A DNA stretch of 64,000 bases, from assembly GCA_020746875.1 (NCBI GenBank), contig JAGTJL010000006.1, forward strand, positions 2,108,001 to 2,172,000, read 5' to 3'. The DNA is from Rhexocercosporidium sp. MPI-PUGE-AT-0058 (Eukaryota > Ascomycota > Leotiomycetes > Helotiales). Under the pieces are notes generated by a model. The model was not told where the DNA came from. It saw only the letters and a program-made list of their open reading frames with translations, and made no database searches. Below, piece after piece: positions 35,391 through 47,235 of this stretch. The position numbers and the translations under genes were made by a program. Each line of letters opens with the position of its first letter. Positions within the stretch are counted from its first letter, which is position 1.

Positions 35391-38300
35391 TCAAGCTTTG
35401 TCTTGTAAACCATCTTTTGATTCGATTCGAGCTATTGGAATGCTTTCGTACTTTTTTGCTATCAGCCTATGCTCTCGATCGACATGTCGACGGAGTTCGT
35501 GCTCGTCGCGAAATCCACCAAGACGGTCATTGCAAATTATACAATATACCCGATCGCGTTTCGGTCGTTGATAACTGGACTTCGATAAAGCAAATTTGTT
35601 TCGCAAACCCTCCATCGACTAGTGACCTACACCAGTACCAAGAAGCTGAGACTGTTCCTTATCTGAAGAACGACGAAGATAGTGGTCATTGTTGGAGTAC
35701 ACCGGAATATACGTGTCAATCGACGATATCTCTATATCGGTCTTCGAGCGCCGTTTGGTAGTGCTCTTAGGCCGCACGAATTCCCAACCATGAGCCCTCT
35801 CCATATGCTGCTTACAGTTAGACTCGCGCTTCGATTGGTAAGGACACGGCTTATAGTGGCACTCGAAGACTGGAGCATCCGAGCTATGCTTTTCATTATT
35901 ATGTCTGTTTAGCTCTTCCTCGGTTGGCCAACCAAATGCGTGGTATTTGCAGCTTTCGACTGGACATTTCCAAGGACGAGAATGTTGTTTCTCGTGCTTT
36001 GTGAGGTATGATGGACGTTTGAACTCCTTGTCGCAACCAGGTTCTTTGCATTTTTGGGGGGGAAGTTCTGCTGCCGAAGTGCTTCTCTTGCGTCGTGCCA
36101 ATGATCTTGGAATTGCTGCTTCATCTTCTTCGGCTTCTTCGCCCAATCTTCTCGGGAGTCTTCGATCTGCTGATTTATCATCTACTTTACTGGAAAATGG
36201 TTCGAATTTCAAGTCTTTTGCATGTGGCTTGCCGTCTAACGTGACACGAATGGGGTCGTCTGGTTTGGCGAGGTCTTCGGAGGTCGGCTCGGTCACTACT
36301 TGATGAAGAGATCGAGAATGCGCATCAGAACCAAATAGTGGTTGATCGTTGTTTTGTTCGATGGAAAAGGGCTGGTCCGAATTAATCGTACTTTCAGGGC
36401 CGTTACAAAGACTATTTTGTCGACTCATGTCGCACGTAAATGTTGTCGCGGTCGTGAGCGAGTTAGTTATCGGTGTCGAAGGCATTTGTAGATTGAAATA
36501 TCTACTTGATGATGTATCTATATCATTAAGAGCTGATGAAGACACAGGAGAGAAGTCATTGCTCATAGTTCGCATGATAAAGTCATGCGGACTTTCTTCG
36601 ACGAAGTGGACTTCTGGAACTTCTTCCAAGCCGCTTCCTTGGGAAGACGCGTGTGATGTTAGAGGTTGTTCTTGAGAACCCCAGTCCTCTCTATAGGAAA
36701 TTGAATTGAGGGGTGGCGATATCGGTCCGTTCTGGATGAACGGTATGTTGCCTCCTCTCGCCGTGCGGCTCATCGTTATTGATGACGCTCCTTGATCTTG
36801 AAAGCGCCATTGAGCATCACTTGCGAGATCAGAATGTACTCTACTAGTCACCCCTGAAATCAAACTTGCTTTCTGGCTTGTGCGCTTCCCGTCAATCTCT
36901 TCATGACGAAGCTCTTCCAAAGTCCGAGACTTGGTGTCTTGAGAAGAAGGGTAATCCGAAATTCTCGAATTACTTGTGTCAGACACATTCGAGGCAATCG
37001 ATTCCGTATCGGTCGACTCTTTATCTCTAGGCAATGCGGCGAGGGCGATTATTTCCATATGCTTTCCAACATGTGTAGCGAAATGCCTTTGTGACTTTCC
37101 AGGAATCTCCAAGCAGAGCGGACAGCTTAGCGATTCGATTGGTATTGGCTCATGCACCTCTACTAGACGAGCGTCGAGAACATATTGGCCGTCCGACAAC
37201 GGGAAGGTATGAGCCTGCACCAAATGCGCACGCCAAAGTTCTGGGGATTTAGATTTATGTTGACACGTTGAACAAGCCCAATGGTTATTCATTCTATGCT
37301 GGCCGAATTCGTGTTCTTCCCAGAGCTTTCGAGTTGCAAACGTCTTGAATTCGTCTTTGCAACCTGGGAATGTACATAGATAAGGCTTGAGATCTGCGAA
37401 TACGTGTCGTCTGCGAATTTGTCAGTAAACATACAAGAATAGCTAAGTAGGTACAGTATCTTACCTCCAGTCAACGCGATTTCTAATATTGGACAGAAAG
37501 TGCCCACAGATTTGGCAGTTGAATGGTTCCCCATTGGAGACTTGCTCGGGAGTTGGAGGGACTCGAAGACTCCAGCTGTCTTTTTCGTCCGCTGTGGTCT
37601 GGAATGACGAGTGCGATGCAACAGTAGCCGCAAAGGTCGACCGTGCTGGTAGTGAAGAGCCTAGGCCAGAGTCTTGAAACTCGAAAACCGCAACAAAAGT
37701 GATCTTCGGTAACTCTTGGGGAAGCTGTTCTACCTCTTCTTCGTTGCCCATAGCTCGCAAGGACATGTGACGCTGCCAATTAGCTTCACCCAGTCGATGC
37801 ATCAAGTGCATGTCAGCCAACGGGAACTTGTCGTACACTTTTAGGACATATGGCTGCGCCGGTCCTGAGATTTTGGAAGTCGATCGGGTGGCTTGGCTGA
37901 TTGTCAACGTCTTCCCACTCCAGAGAATTTAGAGTCTCCTCCATTGAACGAAGTAACTACATGAGACATCCTACATAGACCCCTAACGATGTTATGATAC
38001 CGAAGGAGGCATCTTGTGCTGCATTTGTACTGGCCGAGGACTCGTCGCTCTCGTAGTCACTTTCTGTAATGATACGTGCCTTTTCGACCAGGACACCTAA
38101 GTCGCGGATCTCTTGCTTGATTCTTGGATCCTCTGGGGCAATAGAGTGTGCCGAATGTTTGGGAGCTAGTTCTGCAAGATTAATTTTATCAGCATTATTG
38201 AAGCAACGTCATGGAGCTCTATGACTTACCGAAGAGCAATATCTTTCCGATAGCGGCAAGAGACTCCACAACTATTTCTCTCAAGCTCTCAGACTCGTCC

Positions 38301-38815
38301 AGCACACTTTCCAGTTTACCACCTGAGAACCCGCCACCCCAAAGATAAAATCTACCTAGAGATTTCTTGAAGGACTTCTCGCCCTGTTTGTCGTTGGGTG
38401 GAGTAAAGGTTACCACATGGGCCAACGTAGGAAGTAAGAGGAGAGAGAAGAGCTCCAGCGTGTGATGATACAGACTCCATGCAAACCCCGCATGCTCTTG
38501 GGAGGCCTTATCACCAGTAATATCTGTCGTCTTTTGAATCGCCGTCCCATCGATCCATCCTGCGAACGTATCACCCTCAACCTGAAACGGATCGACAGCC
38601 GATAGATTTTTACTTCCGTGCATAGTACCTGGCATCATTTCGACTTTGGCTCCTCTCTCAACAGTCTGATCACTCCCTCCGCTCTCTTTGAGGACAGCCT
38701 CGTGAAGTTCCTTGGGTTGGTTCATGGTGCGGTCACCTAGCTCAGTTATTTTGGTAGGACCTTCAATGTCTCTCTTGTTCTGCATGCCAGTGAAGTGCCC
38801 AGCTTCTCCGTTCAC
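35391..38815 (-). pseudogene. C2H2 zinc-finger protein locus, interrupted
   Basis: A large fungal C2H2-type protein, readable as exons 38230-38815, 37465-38171 and about 35391-37410, with clean 58-nt and 54-nt introns. The N-terminus (LFSLLLLPTLAHVVTFTPP...LGRFYLWGGGFSGG) and the central part (SGPAQPYVLKVYDKFPLADMHL..., NCQICGHFLSNIRNRVDWRRHVFADLKPYLC) belong together in relatives. The C-terminal fingers include CKEPGCDKEFKRPSYLTKHEKQH and CPYQSKRESNCKQHMERAH. The lesions are: a TAG at 37958-37960 just after VGCLM, a one-base frame change near 37870-37882, and an in-frame TAG at 35619-35621 before RDRVYCIICNDRLGGFRDEHELRRHVDREH. The last could be removed by a 51-nt GTAGGT...AAG intron (35580-35630) with a weak branch point. 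The first two are not explained by introns. An automatic model would split it into two genes. Confidence 0.7.
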
Positions 38816-39119
38816 AACTCTGGCAGACGATATCTTGTAGATGCAATGGCGAATTCTATTAGATGGAGCAAGATTAGAAGAGTGCTCAAGAGATGAAATG
38901 TCGTCGCGTGCGATGAGGCTGCACTATCACTGCACAGCGCCCAAAGAGTTGTTCTGTAAGCGCTGGTATGCATGCACATAGCCATAGGGTAGACCCTGAG
39001 GCTGAATGACTAGGCTAGCCATTGCCGCATCTCTTTTCTACGGCGTCAAGAAGGACCTCAGACCTCATTCCCCTCGTATTGATTCCCTCTCCGTACCCCA
39101 ACAAGTTGTAATTCTCGCG
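38816..39119. promoter_or_regulatory. short bidirectional promoter of C2H2/DUF7580 pair
   Basis: About 300 bases separate the start codons of the minus-strand C2H2 locus and the plus-strand DUF7580 locus, so they must share control sequences. An in-frame ATG at 39006 could extend the DUF7580 protein, but family members start at MSGFE-like residues. Confidence 0.5.
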
Positions 39120-41195
39120 ATGTCAGGCTTTGAAGTGGTCGGTGTTGTGCTTGGAGTGCTACCTTTGTTAATCTCAGCAGCCGAGCACTACAAAGATATC
39201 TTTGCACCCTTCAGAAGACTCAAGAGATGTGCACCAGAGCTTGAAATGTATCAGCAGCAGCTGAAGACCCAGAAGACGATTTTTGAGAATCATTGTGAAT
39301 CACTCTTGACTGCTTTGACAAGCCGACAATCAGCCAAGGAGATGTTACGAGAGAAAGATCACCCGTCCTGGCACGATGACTCGTTGAGAACGAAGATCGC
39401 TGAACAGCTGGGAAACGCGAGAGAAGCTTGCGAGGCTACTGTGCAGATGATTGCAGGGAAGCTCAAGTCTATCGAGGAAGATGCCAAAGGTTTCGGTATT
39501 ATCTTGCAGGAATCGATACCGGTATGCCAGAACAATCGGCAATATGTTCGGACACACCTACATCATATAGCTAACTAACTCTTCCAGTTACGTTCTCTTG
39601 GTGACAAGGTATGGCGGTCTCAGATCCAGAAGAAACTCAAGTTCTGCTTCTCCGAATCCCAACTTAACGAGTATCTCAATGACCTCCGAAAACCCAACCA
39701 AGACTTCCACACGTTAGCGAAGCAGACAGGAAGACGTGATAAACAGGAAAGTAGTAGCTCAACACCAAATTCGGTGACAGCCTTCCCACCGAAGAAGGTC
39801 GAAGAATCCAGGCTTATCCAAAGGGCCTCTGCACAACTGTATGATGCTATTGGAAAAGCCTGCCAGCACCACACAGAGCACTACGCGCATTTTCAACTAC
39901 TGCCCAAGAATATCGGATCAACTGAGACTGAAGCTTCTTTTGTTCCTTTCAACATTGCTTTCACGCATGATCAAATTGGGGCACTTGCGACCTTGGAGCC
40001 TGTGGTAAGAGCTCCTTTGAGCTTGATGTTTAGCTATCGTTATCTTAGAAGATACCCAGAACATGGCTAAGTTTTTGCTCAATAGTGGATAGCAGTGGAC
40101 TCTTCATTTCTTCATAACCCATCTAAGGAGACAGATAAAACTCGCATGGAGTCAGATGAACATTCGAATCCATCACGAGCACTGACACGCAGTCTGGAGT
40201 CAGAGACTCCGCAACCTCGGAAGAAGATGAAAACACAGAAGAGCGTACGCTTCATGCAGACATCATCAATCTGCTCCATAAGTAGAGCACTAAACCCAGA
40301 GCAAGTATCCTCAAGCAGCTACATCCCATCAACAGACCGACAAATGAAACCTCCATCCTGCGCATCATCAGCAAGCAAGTCACTGCAACACGCATCCCTT
40401 CCAGACTTCTGCATACGACACGATTTCTATCACCAACTCCGGAAATCATGCAGTTACTCACGATCTCCAGAGAATAAGTACATTGGCTACTTCCAAAAAT
40501 CCGGGCCCTGAAAACAACTTGTCTACTTCGCTGCCCCCGTTGCGGCACACAACTACACGCAGCCCGAATCACTCGCAACAATAATCGATATAATGGCACG
40601 AAAAACAGAATCAGAACAATTTTTAGAGTATGAGAGGTTGAGACTTGCAACGCGACTAGCTGAAGCGGTCTTGCAATTCCACGCCACGCCCCTGCTGAGA
40701 GGATATTGGCACAGCGAGGACGTAATATTCTTCCGAACTGGCAAGTGTGACGATTCGGCATCCATCTCATCACCCCACCTAAACGTCCAAGTCGGCTCCA
40801 CCAAAGCACCAAAAGCCATCATACAAGACGGACAAGACGTAGATAACGTCACCGGCCACATGATTCGCAACCCATACCTCTTCAGCCTGGGCGTAGTGCT
40901 CATCGAACTCGCTTTCCAAGCACCACTCCGCAGTCTATACAAGACCCAAGATCTGATCAACGGCCAGGCAAACGAGTTGTCTGACTACTTCGTCGCAAGT
41001 CGATTGAGCAAGACGATAAGTTCGTCGCTAGGTCCCATGTACGGGAAAGTGGTGAGGAAATGCTTGGGTTGTGATTTCGGACAGGGAACGAGCGATTTGT
41101 GTGATGAGAAACTGCAGGCTGCAGTGTGTCAGGACGTAGTATGTGAATTGGAGAGACTTGAGCAAGGATTCGCCATGCTGCAGTTGGGTGGGTAA
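39120..41195 (+). pseudogene. DUF7580-domain protein with an in-frame TGA
   Basis: Exons 39120-39521, 39588-40004 and 40086-41195 join in one frame (66- and 81-nt introns, good GTATGC/GTAAGA donors). They would encode 642 residues but for one TGA at 40509-40511. The N-terminus MSGFEVVGVVLGVLPLLISAAEHYKD is the usual start of DUF7580 proteins, which are often listed near HeLo/prion-inhibition domains in fungi. The C-terminal part after the stop (from KQLVYFAAPV through RLATRLAEAVLQFHATPLL, NPYLFSLGVVLIELAF and CLGCDFG) is the kinase-like DUF7580 core. The frame is identical on both sides of the TGA. Skipping it with a GTTACT...ACAG intron would delete conserved sequence. It is therefore either a fresh pseudogene, a strain polymorphism or readthrough. 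Some relatives may act in nonself recognition, which is inference only. Confidence 0.7.
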
Positions 41196-41970
41196 CGAGC
41201 GTCTCGTATGCCACTGTAGAATCGTATCCGAACCAAAATAAAACAAAACAAAACAAATGCCAGACCAAGGATCTGCCCTCGCTAGACACGCAAACCTCTA
41301 TCCCTTATATCTAACCAAATAAGCACTCTTCACTTCATCAGCGTAGATGGCAGACGAGGAAACAGACCGTGATCATTAACTTGCATCCCAACTTGTATCC
41401 TGCACAAAACCATCTACGCTGTGTCTGGGACGGGAGAAGTGGTAGTAGCACTCTCGATCCCCTCGAATCGAACCGGAAAATGCTTCGCGCTTTGGCTTAG
41501 ATCACCCGCCCTTCCAATGCCCCGAGCAGGTTGTGGTGGGCCTGAGTTTTGTCTTTTTGGTCTATGAATTCTTTCCTTTGCTTTTGATTTAGTTTTGCCT
41601 TGTTTTGCCGACGGGAAATATTGTTATTATTGTTTTGTGGGGCGGCTTTGTTGATGCCGACGCGGTAAGCGATGAGGTTATTCCGAGCCCTGGCGTGCGA
41701 CCTGGCGTGGCTGAGGGTTTATTCTCCTCCTTAGAGTGTATAGAATATTCATCATCAACATTTCCTTAATTACTCGAGATGTTGTGTTATTGCCAAGCAT
41801 TCTAATTGCTTCAAATTCCCTTTGATATCAAGGGCGATCCTATTCAGCAAGCACAGACTCTGTAGACACATACCCGGAAGTGGAGAACCGGAAAGCTGGA
41901 ATCATATGTGCCTTGCCCGGACCTCGTTTTCAATATTCATTACACCCGCGAAGATTTTTACCATCTCCAA
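41196..41970. other. intergenic, convergent 3' ends
   Basis: About 775 bases between the stops of the DUF7580 locus and the Zn2Cys6 regulator. A TTTTGCCTTGTTTTG-type T/G-rich stretch lies near 41575-41640. No gene was seen. Confidence 0.45.
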
Positions 41971-44389
41971 TCAATTAAAGTCCATCCACGACCCCTGCGT
42001 CCAATCAATCGTATTCAGCCAATCAAGGTCATTAATATCATCATATCCCACCCCGAGCATAGGATCATACAGCGGTTGCTCTTCACCGGCCCCCACATCC
42101 AGCGCCGGCTCCTTCTGCGCAATATCCAGCACATAATCAAGGACCTGCCTCACAACCTTCCTCAATCGCTGAGCAAGCGTGAAGTTCCCATCTGTAGGAC
42201 GGATCCACTCCAGAAAAGCAATGAAGAGCGTAAGTTTCTGGATAGCGTCCGAGCGCGAGAGTCGCACCGAGCTTTGACCTGAAGAGGTCTTAAGGAGTTC
42301 TACGCAGATCACGCCGGCTGAAGGGATGCCATAGTAGGTCATGATCCAGTCGAATCCATGGGAATGGGCCATAAGTTGATCTCGTTTACTCCAGAACATC
42401 AGGGAGAGATCAATCATTTCCATCGCTGTGTTGAGAAGGCCTTGCCCGTTTTCGAGACCCCGCGCTTTGGCGACTCGGTCGATGAGGAATTTGTTTTGGA
42501 GGTGTTGGAGGCTGAGGAATGCTTGGTCGTACAGAAGATTTCCAGAGCTGTTCTTGGGCATCCCTGATTCGTCGTAGTAGTGTAGTTGGTGCGGGAGGGC
42601 TTCGAACATTTGCTGGGACTTTTGGTGGAGGTCACTGATTCCATTCTATCAGTACACTTTGTTTTGAGTTCGAGAGTAGAAGACTCACTTAATACGAAGT
42701 ACTGAAACATCAACATTGACGCCTAGTGCCAGTTCTAGGATCTCTTCTCGGATCATGTGGATATGTATTCTTGCCCGCAGGAAAGTTGATATCTCGTGAC
42801 AGGCGCCTGTTCTGTTCCATCCATCTGCATCAAGCTCGCTAATAGCTTCGGACAGCTGTTCTGGTGGTGCGAAGAGTGCGTCGTCAGCAAGATCAAGGCA
42901 TAACTGGACATCACAGAAGCGTCGCGTCAATAAAGGTGGAACTCCGTTAAGGGATGCTTGAATCTTATCGTTGCAGTAGATGTTACCGAATAGACGTCGC
43001 TTGTACTCAGAAGCGGGTGTCACTTTGGTTGTGCCATGCTCGGGTAGTCTGTGAAGACCTGAGGTGATTGCTGATGTCACCATATCGCCATGTAGTCTTC
43101 GCATCTGGTACGCTTGAAATAGGTCAGCACTAAATTCGTTCAAACCCATGGAGCTTGGGTGAATACTTACTCTCATCGCCTGTACAGCCTGTCTCCAATC
43201 TCTTGATATTCAGGATGAGGGCTGTGACCAGGTAGTTGACTGTTTCCGAGTAATCGCACATGGTGAGGCAGACGTTGGCACACTCTTTCATTCTCCAAGC
43301 AGCTTGCTTCCTGTCACGGCCATGGTTATCGGGGTGCTTGAAGACCGGATCCCAGTCTTGCGTCGCCAAGTAAGCCAGCCCGAAGAAGCAAAATAGCATT
43401 CCCATCATCTCAAATCTGATATTTGGACCAGTGAAATTGTTCAGCCACTCTACCCCATCGTCAGGATCTGGAGGTAGGGGCATCTCTTCATTGCCAAACA
43501 TGGCATCAGAAATTGCAAGCAGAGGGGGCGGTTCATCGCCATTTTCTCGCCACTCTAATGTCGGCTTATCTGGGCGGGGAGCAGCCATTTCAGATCCGAA
43601 TGTTAACCACAACGTCGTGACGCAATGTCTCATCATTCTGTAATTGAGACTGGGACAGCGCAAAGATTGCGGAACAGTGACAAGGGCTTCGCAAGTCTCC
43701 TTGGAAGGAAGATTCCACAGCGCTCTTAATGTCTGTTTCTCACGCGCAGTCGGTCCATTGGGACGGTCGTAGCCGAAAAGGGGCACACCGTACATCCAGG
43801 CTCCAGGATGTTTCCTCTTATCTTCCCCGATGTCCAGCAGGTCTCTGTTGACTTTGGCATCGTTTTCCGAAAAGATAGCTGAGAAACTGGTAGGACCGTA
43901 GAACTTCCGAGACCGTGGGTATTCAGAATATTTCCACGCTCCCCGTGGACCTTTCGGTTGTCCTACACCACTCGATAGGCTGGTTGTAGTGCTGGATGGA
44001 GTGTTTGTTGTCTGAGTAGCTGTTGTCTGGACTGTGACCTTGGGACAGCCAGGAGGAGGTCCGATTGTGAGAGCGTCACGTGGTACGGAATGAGGAAGCG
44101 AAAAGAATTGAGGGTTTGATGTTGCTAATGCTGGAGGGGGGCTGAACGGAATAGACTGGCTGTAAGAGTCGGTAGGTGATTGTTGGGGGAGAGAAAGACT
44201 GCTTGGAGGCACCCGCCCTCTCGTCATAGGAGCTGGATGGTAGATACATTTTGCGATGGTCTTTCTTCGAACACATCTTCCACAAAAGGGGGCTCCATGA
44301 TCACATCCAAGCTTCCCTTTCCGACACGGTTCGCAAGCTTGTTTCTTGCCATTCCGGCGGTAACCAACCGAGTTCTCCTTGGGAGGCAT
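41971..44389 (-). CDS. Zn2Cys6 fungal transcription factor
   Basis: A 768-residue nuclear regulator from exons 43171-44389, 42689-43112 and 41971-42634. The introns are 58 nt (GTAAGT...TCAAG) and 54 nt (GTGAGT...ATCAG). Residues 19-48 form the binuclear zinc cluster (CEPCRKGKLGCDHGAPFCGRC...C) in a basic context. A Ser/Pro/Thr-rich linker follows, and then a helical fungal-specific middle homology region with a hydrophobic stretch (MMGMLFCFFGLAYLATQDW). The C-terminus is acidic, with clustered Asp and Trp (YDDINDLDWLNTIDW), a plausible activation segment. An upstream in-frame ATG at 44434 would add 15 residues. I chose 44389 because it begins the basic region directly. It is transcribed in the same direction as the neighbouring aminotransferase, 475 bases away from that gene's end. 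The targets are unknown. Confidence 0.9.
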
Positions 44390-44865
44390 TTCAACGGGGA
44401 GGATGGAGAACAAGATGAGGTTAACTTGACGCACTAGTCCCTTTTGAGCTCAGTTGAAAATGAGGGAGCTGTTGACACAACCAATGTACTTGACATGCAA
44501 TTCTCAGGCTCCTGGAATAATAACAGAATGGGGTTTCCATAGTCCATCGATAAATATGGTTCAAATAACGTTGGCAATCATCGGGGCCTGCTTCGGAGCA
44601 CTTACACTAGTTGCGGCAAAGCTAATCAGATCAGATCAAAGCTTACGTGATGACTGTTCCTTCCCTTGCAGGGTTGCTTATCAGATCCGGTGAATCACCG
44701 AGCCGAAACCAATAGCAGGATGGAATAATCACTAGCGGGGTTGTTACTGATCATTGGTCAGTTCACTTGATGTCTTCCTGAAAGATAGAAAACAGCAGCT
44801 TGATTGTGTTGATATTCCCGAAAGAAGACCATTGCGAATTGAGTAAGATGCCAGAACGGCTTCTT
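44390..44865. other. intergenic
   Basis: About 475 bases holding the promoter of the Zn2Cys6 regulator and the 3' side of the aminotransferase gene. Nothing else is supported. Confidence 0.45.
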
Positions 44866-46522
44866 CTATTCTATGTATTTCTTCAAGTCTCGTAACCTCT
44901 CCTTTGCTCTGGCCAAAACTTCATCCTCCTTGCAAACTGCAAATCTCAACCAATCTTCGCCAATATGCGCATTGTCATCAGTGTAGAACTCAGTGGGAGG
45001 GATTGCCGCAACACCGACTTCTTGGATCAAGAACCAACTGAGCTTGAAGTCCCTTGGTCTGTCCTTGACTTGTGCAGGGAAGGGGTAGTCCTTTGGGATC
45101 TTGACTTTCTTCATGTTAACCAAGACGAAGTAGCCACCTTCTGGATCGGAGAATGGAAGATCTAATTCCTTCCAGATGGTGTTAAAGGAGTCCATTTTGT
45201 CTTTCATCTCCTTCTTCGCAGTATCCCAGAAATTCTGGGTATCGGCTTGCTCGAATCCCACAGCTGCGGCTTCTTGTAGTGGTGAGACTGAGGAGTAACA
45301 GATACGAGTATGAGCAGCAGCAACGTAGTGGATCAGCTCTGGTGGACCGATCAACCATCCTACTCGCCAGCCTGTCGCGTAGAAGTTCTTTCCGGCGGAC
45401 CCAACTGTGAGAGTGAGCTTCTCAATTTCCGGAGATAGTGTAGCGATCCTCGTAAATGGGACATAAAAGAGACGGTCATACACCTCGTCCGAGAGAATCA
45501 GAATCTGGTTCTTGACGCACAGCTCTCCGATTTTGAGGAGTTCTTCCTTGGAGAAGACCTTGCCAATTGGATTGTGAGGCGTGTTGATAACAATCATCTT
45601 GGTTCTAGGAGTGATGGCTGCCTCCAACTCCGCGAAGTTAATAGTCCATTCGGCGGAAGATGTGTTTTCGGAAGCACCATTTGGAGGTGGGTGCAAAGGC
45701 ACATAGACAATTTTACCACCTGGCATCTGAATATTGCTGATGTATCTGGAGGTTGTGAGCAACTCTTTCTACAAAAGTAGATTTTAGCATGAACTTACTG
45801 ATCGAAGAAAGGCTCAAAGATGATCACCTCGTCTCCTTCCTCAATGAATCCCATGAAAGCACTCAGCATACCTACTAAATATCAGCATACCCCACTTTCC
45901 ACAAATTACAACCAAGTCTTCACCCACCTTCATTGGCGCCAGTTGTAATTGTGACCTCAGTCTCTGGGTTCAGCTTCCTTCCCCATAACGGCGAATATGC
46001 GTCTGCAATTGCCTTCTTTAGGCGTGGACGTCCTCTCGTAGGCGAATATTGGTTGCAGTCAACCTTGTTCAACGCCTCCTTCGCAGCATTTATGATGAAC
46101 TCTGGTGGATTGTACCCAAAGAAGCCCTGTCCCATATTGACAATAGGCTGGACAGGAGATGCTGCTGCGGCTTCATTGACAATAGTCCTATATTTCTTGT
46201 CAGAACACGTCGAGACTGGACATGAGTAAATAGACTGTAAACAACATTTTCCTCAGTAACTATTACCCCTCGCAAACTACCCCGCTATCTAATTATGCCC
46301 CAGGGACTCATACTGACCGGAATAGATATTACAGAAACTTCCTACTTACCACACATCTTGCTTTCTGCCAGCAACCCTTTTAGCAGGTTGAATCTTCCCC
46401 TTGAATTCCATAGTGGGGGTGAAGTGTCGAGCACCGGTACCGGCAGAAGACAGAGAGACTTTATTAGGAATACGGTGTTGCCAGTTTCTGGACAGTTGAA
46501 GAAGAGAAGCGCGGGACTTCAT
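44866..46522 (-). CDS. Kynurenine-type aminotransferase (class I/II, Bna3-like)
   Basis: A 461-residue PLP-dependent aminotransferase likely turning kynurenine plus 2-oxoglutarate (or a similar pair) into kynurenate and glutamate. The exons are 46350-46522, 45928-46187, 45799-45871 and 44866-45745. The introns are 162, 56 and 53 nt, all GT-AG, giving a continuous frame. Core motifs are NMGQGFFGYNPP, NQYSPTRGRPRLKKAIADAY, the TTGANEG turn, NTPHNPIGKVFS and SDEVYDRLFY. The PLP Lys288 is in VGSAGKNFYATGWRVGW. The first 37 residues are Arg/Ser-rich and acid-free, like a mitochondrial presequence. A second ATG at 46411 (MEFKGKIQPAKRV) would give a cytosolic form. The end, ERLRDLKKYIE, is typical of the family. 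Confidence 0.93.
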
Positions 46523-47235
46523 GAAGCCCTTGGCAAGAATAAATACTTCTTTTTGGAAATTGTCCACACGCAATCAGACGGCACGGTGAATGGCACAGTT
46601 GGTCATCACTCATCAAATAGAGTTGAAGATGGCTGCGATTTGCGGACGCGACGCCTAGTATCAATATGGCGTCATTACGGAGACCTTGTTGGACGAATGC
46701 GACAAAAATGAAGCAATCGAGGTGGATTTTCTTCAAGATACGGAGTGGAAAACATCAATGAACTCTTTCATTTTTTGATACATTTATTCTGTAAGTGAGT
46801 TCGGCAGTCCTAATTAAGGAACCATTATATGAACCTCGAGTTGGTTCTTGGGTTATTTTCATCATCCTTGCATTAGCTACCCCGTTTTATCATCAAATTT
46901 TAGATGAAAGCTGTACTGATTTTCACAGGAGAAGGACAGAGACAGGGACTGATCTTGAAAATACAACAATTGGTAGAAGTTAAGTGCTGCGTATGTATCT
47001 CGTCACTTTGAGAAGTTTGTTTTATCCCAACCCCTGCCACAACACTAGCACCACGGATCGGGACGGAGACTGGCTTCGTGTGAGATCCATCATCAGGACA
47101 ACGTCCGCTACAACATCGAGGCTCAGTCAGCACCAGTGAAGTAAAGATGCTCGCTCCCAGACCACCTTGAGGACGAGTGGCAGCAAGCATGAGATTTCCG
47201 AGTCTGAAAACTACGACAAGGCCAATCAACAAACC
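46523..47235. promoter_or_regulatory. divergent upstream region, aminotransferase/Dsc3
   Basis: About 710 bases between divergent start codons, so it holds both promoters. A long minus-strand frame (46900-47370) overlaps the Dsc3 start and has no protein-like features. Confidence 0.45.

Noticed and set aside
41455..41490. B-box-like CGAATCGAACCGG on the minus strand
   Set aside because: No T-stem or acceptor stem can be formed around it, and there is no A box.
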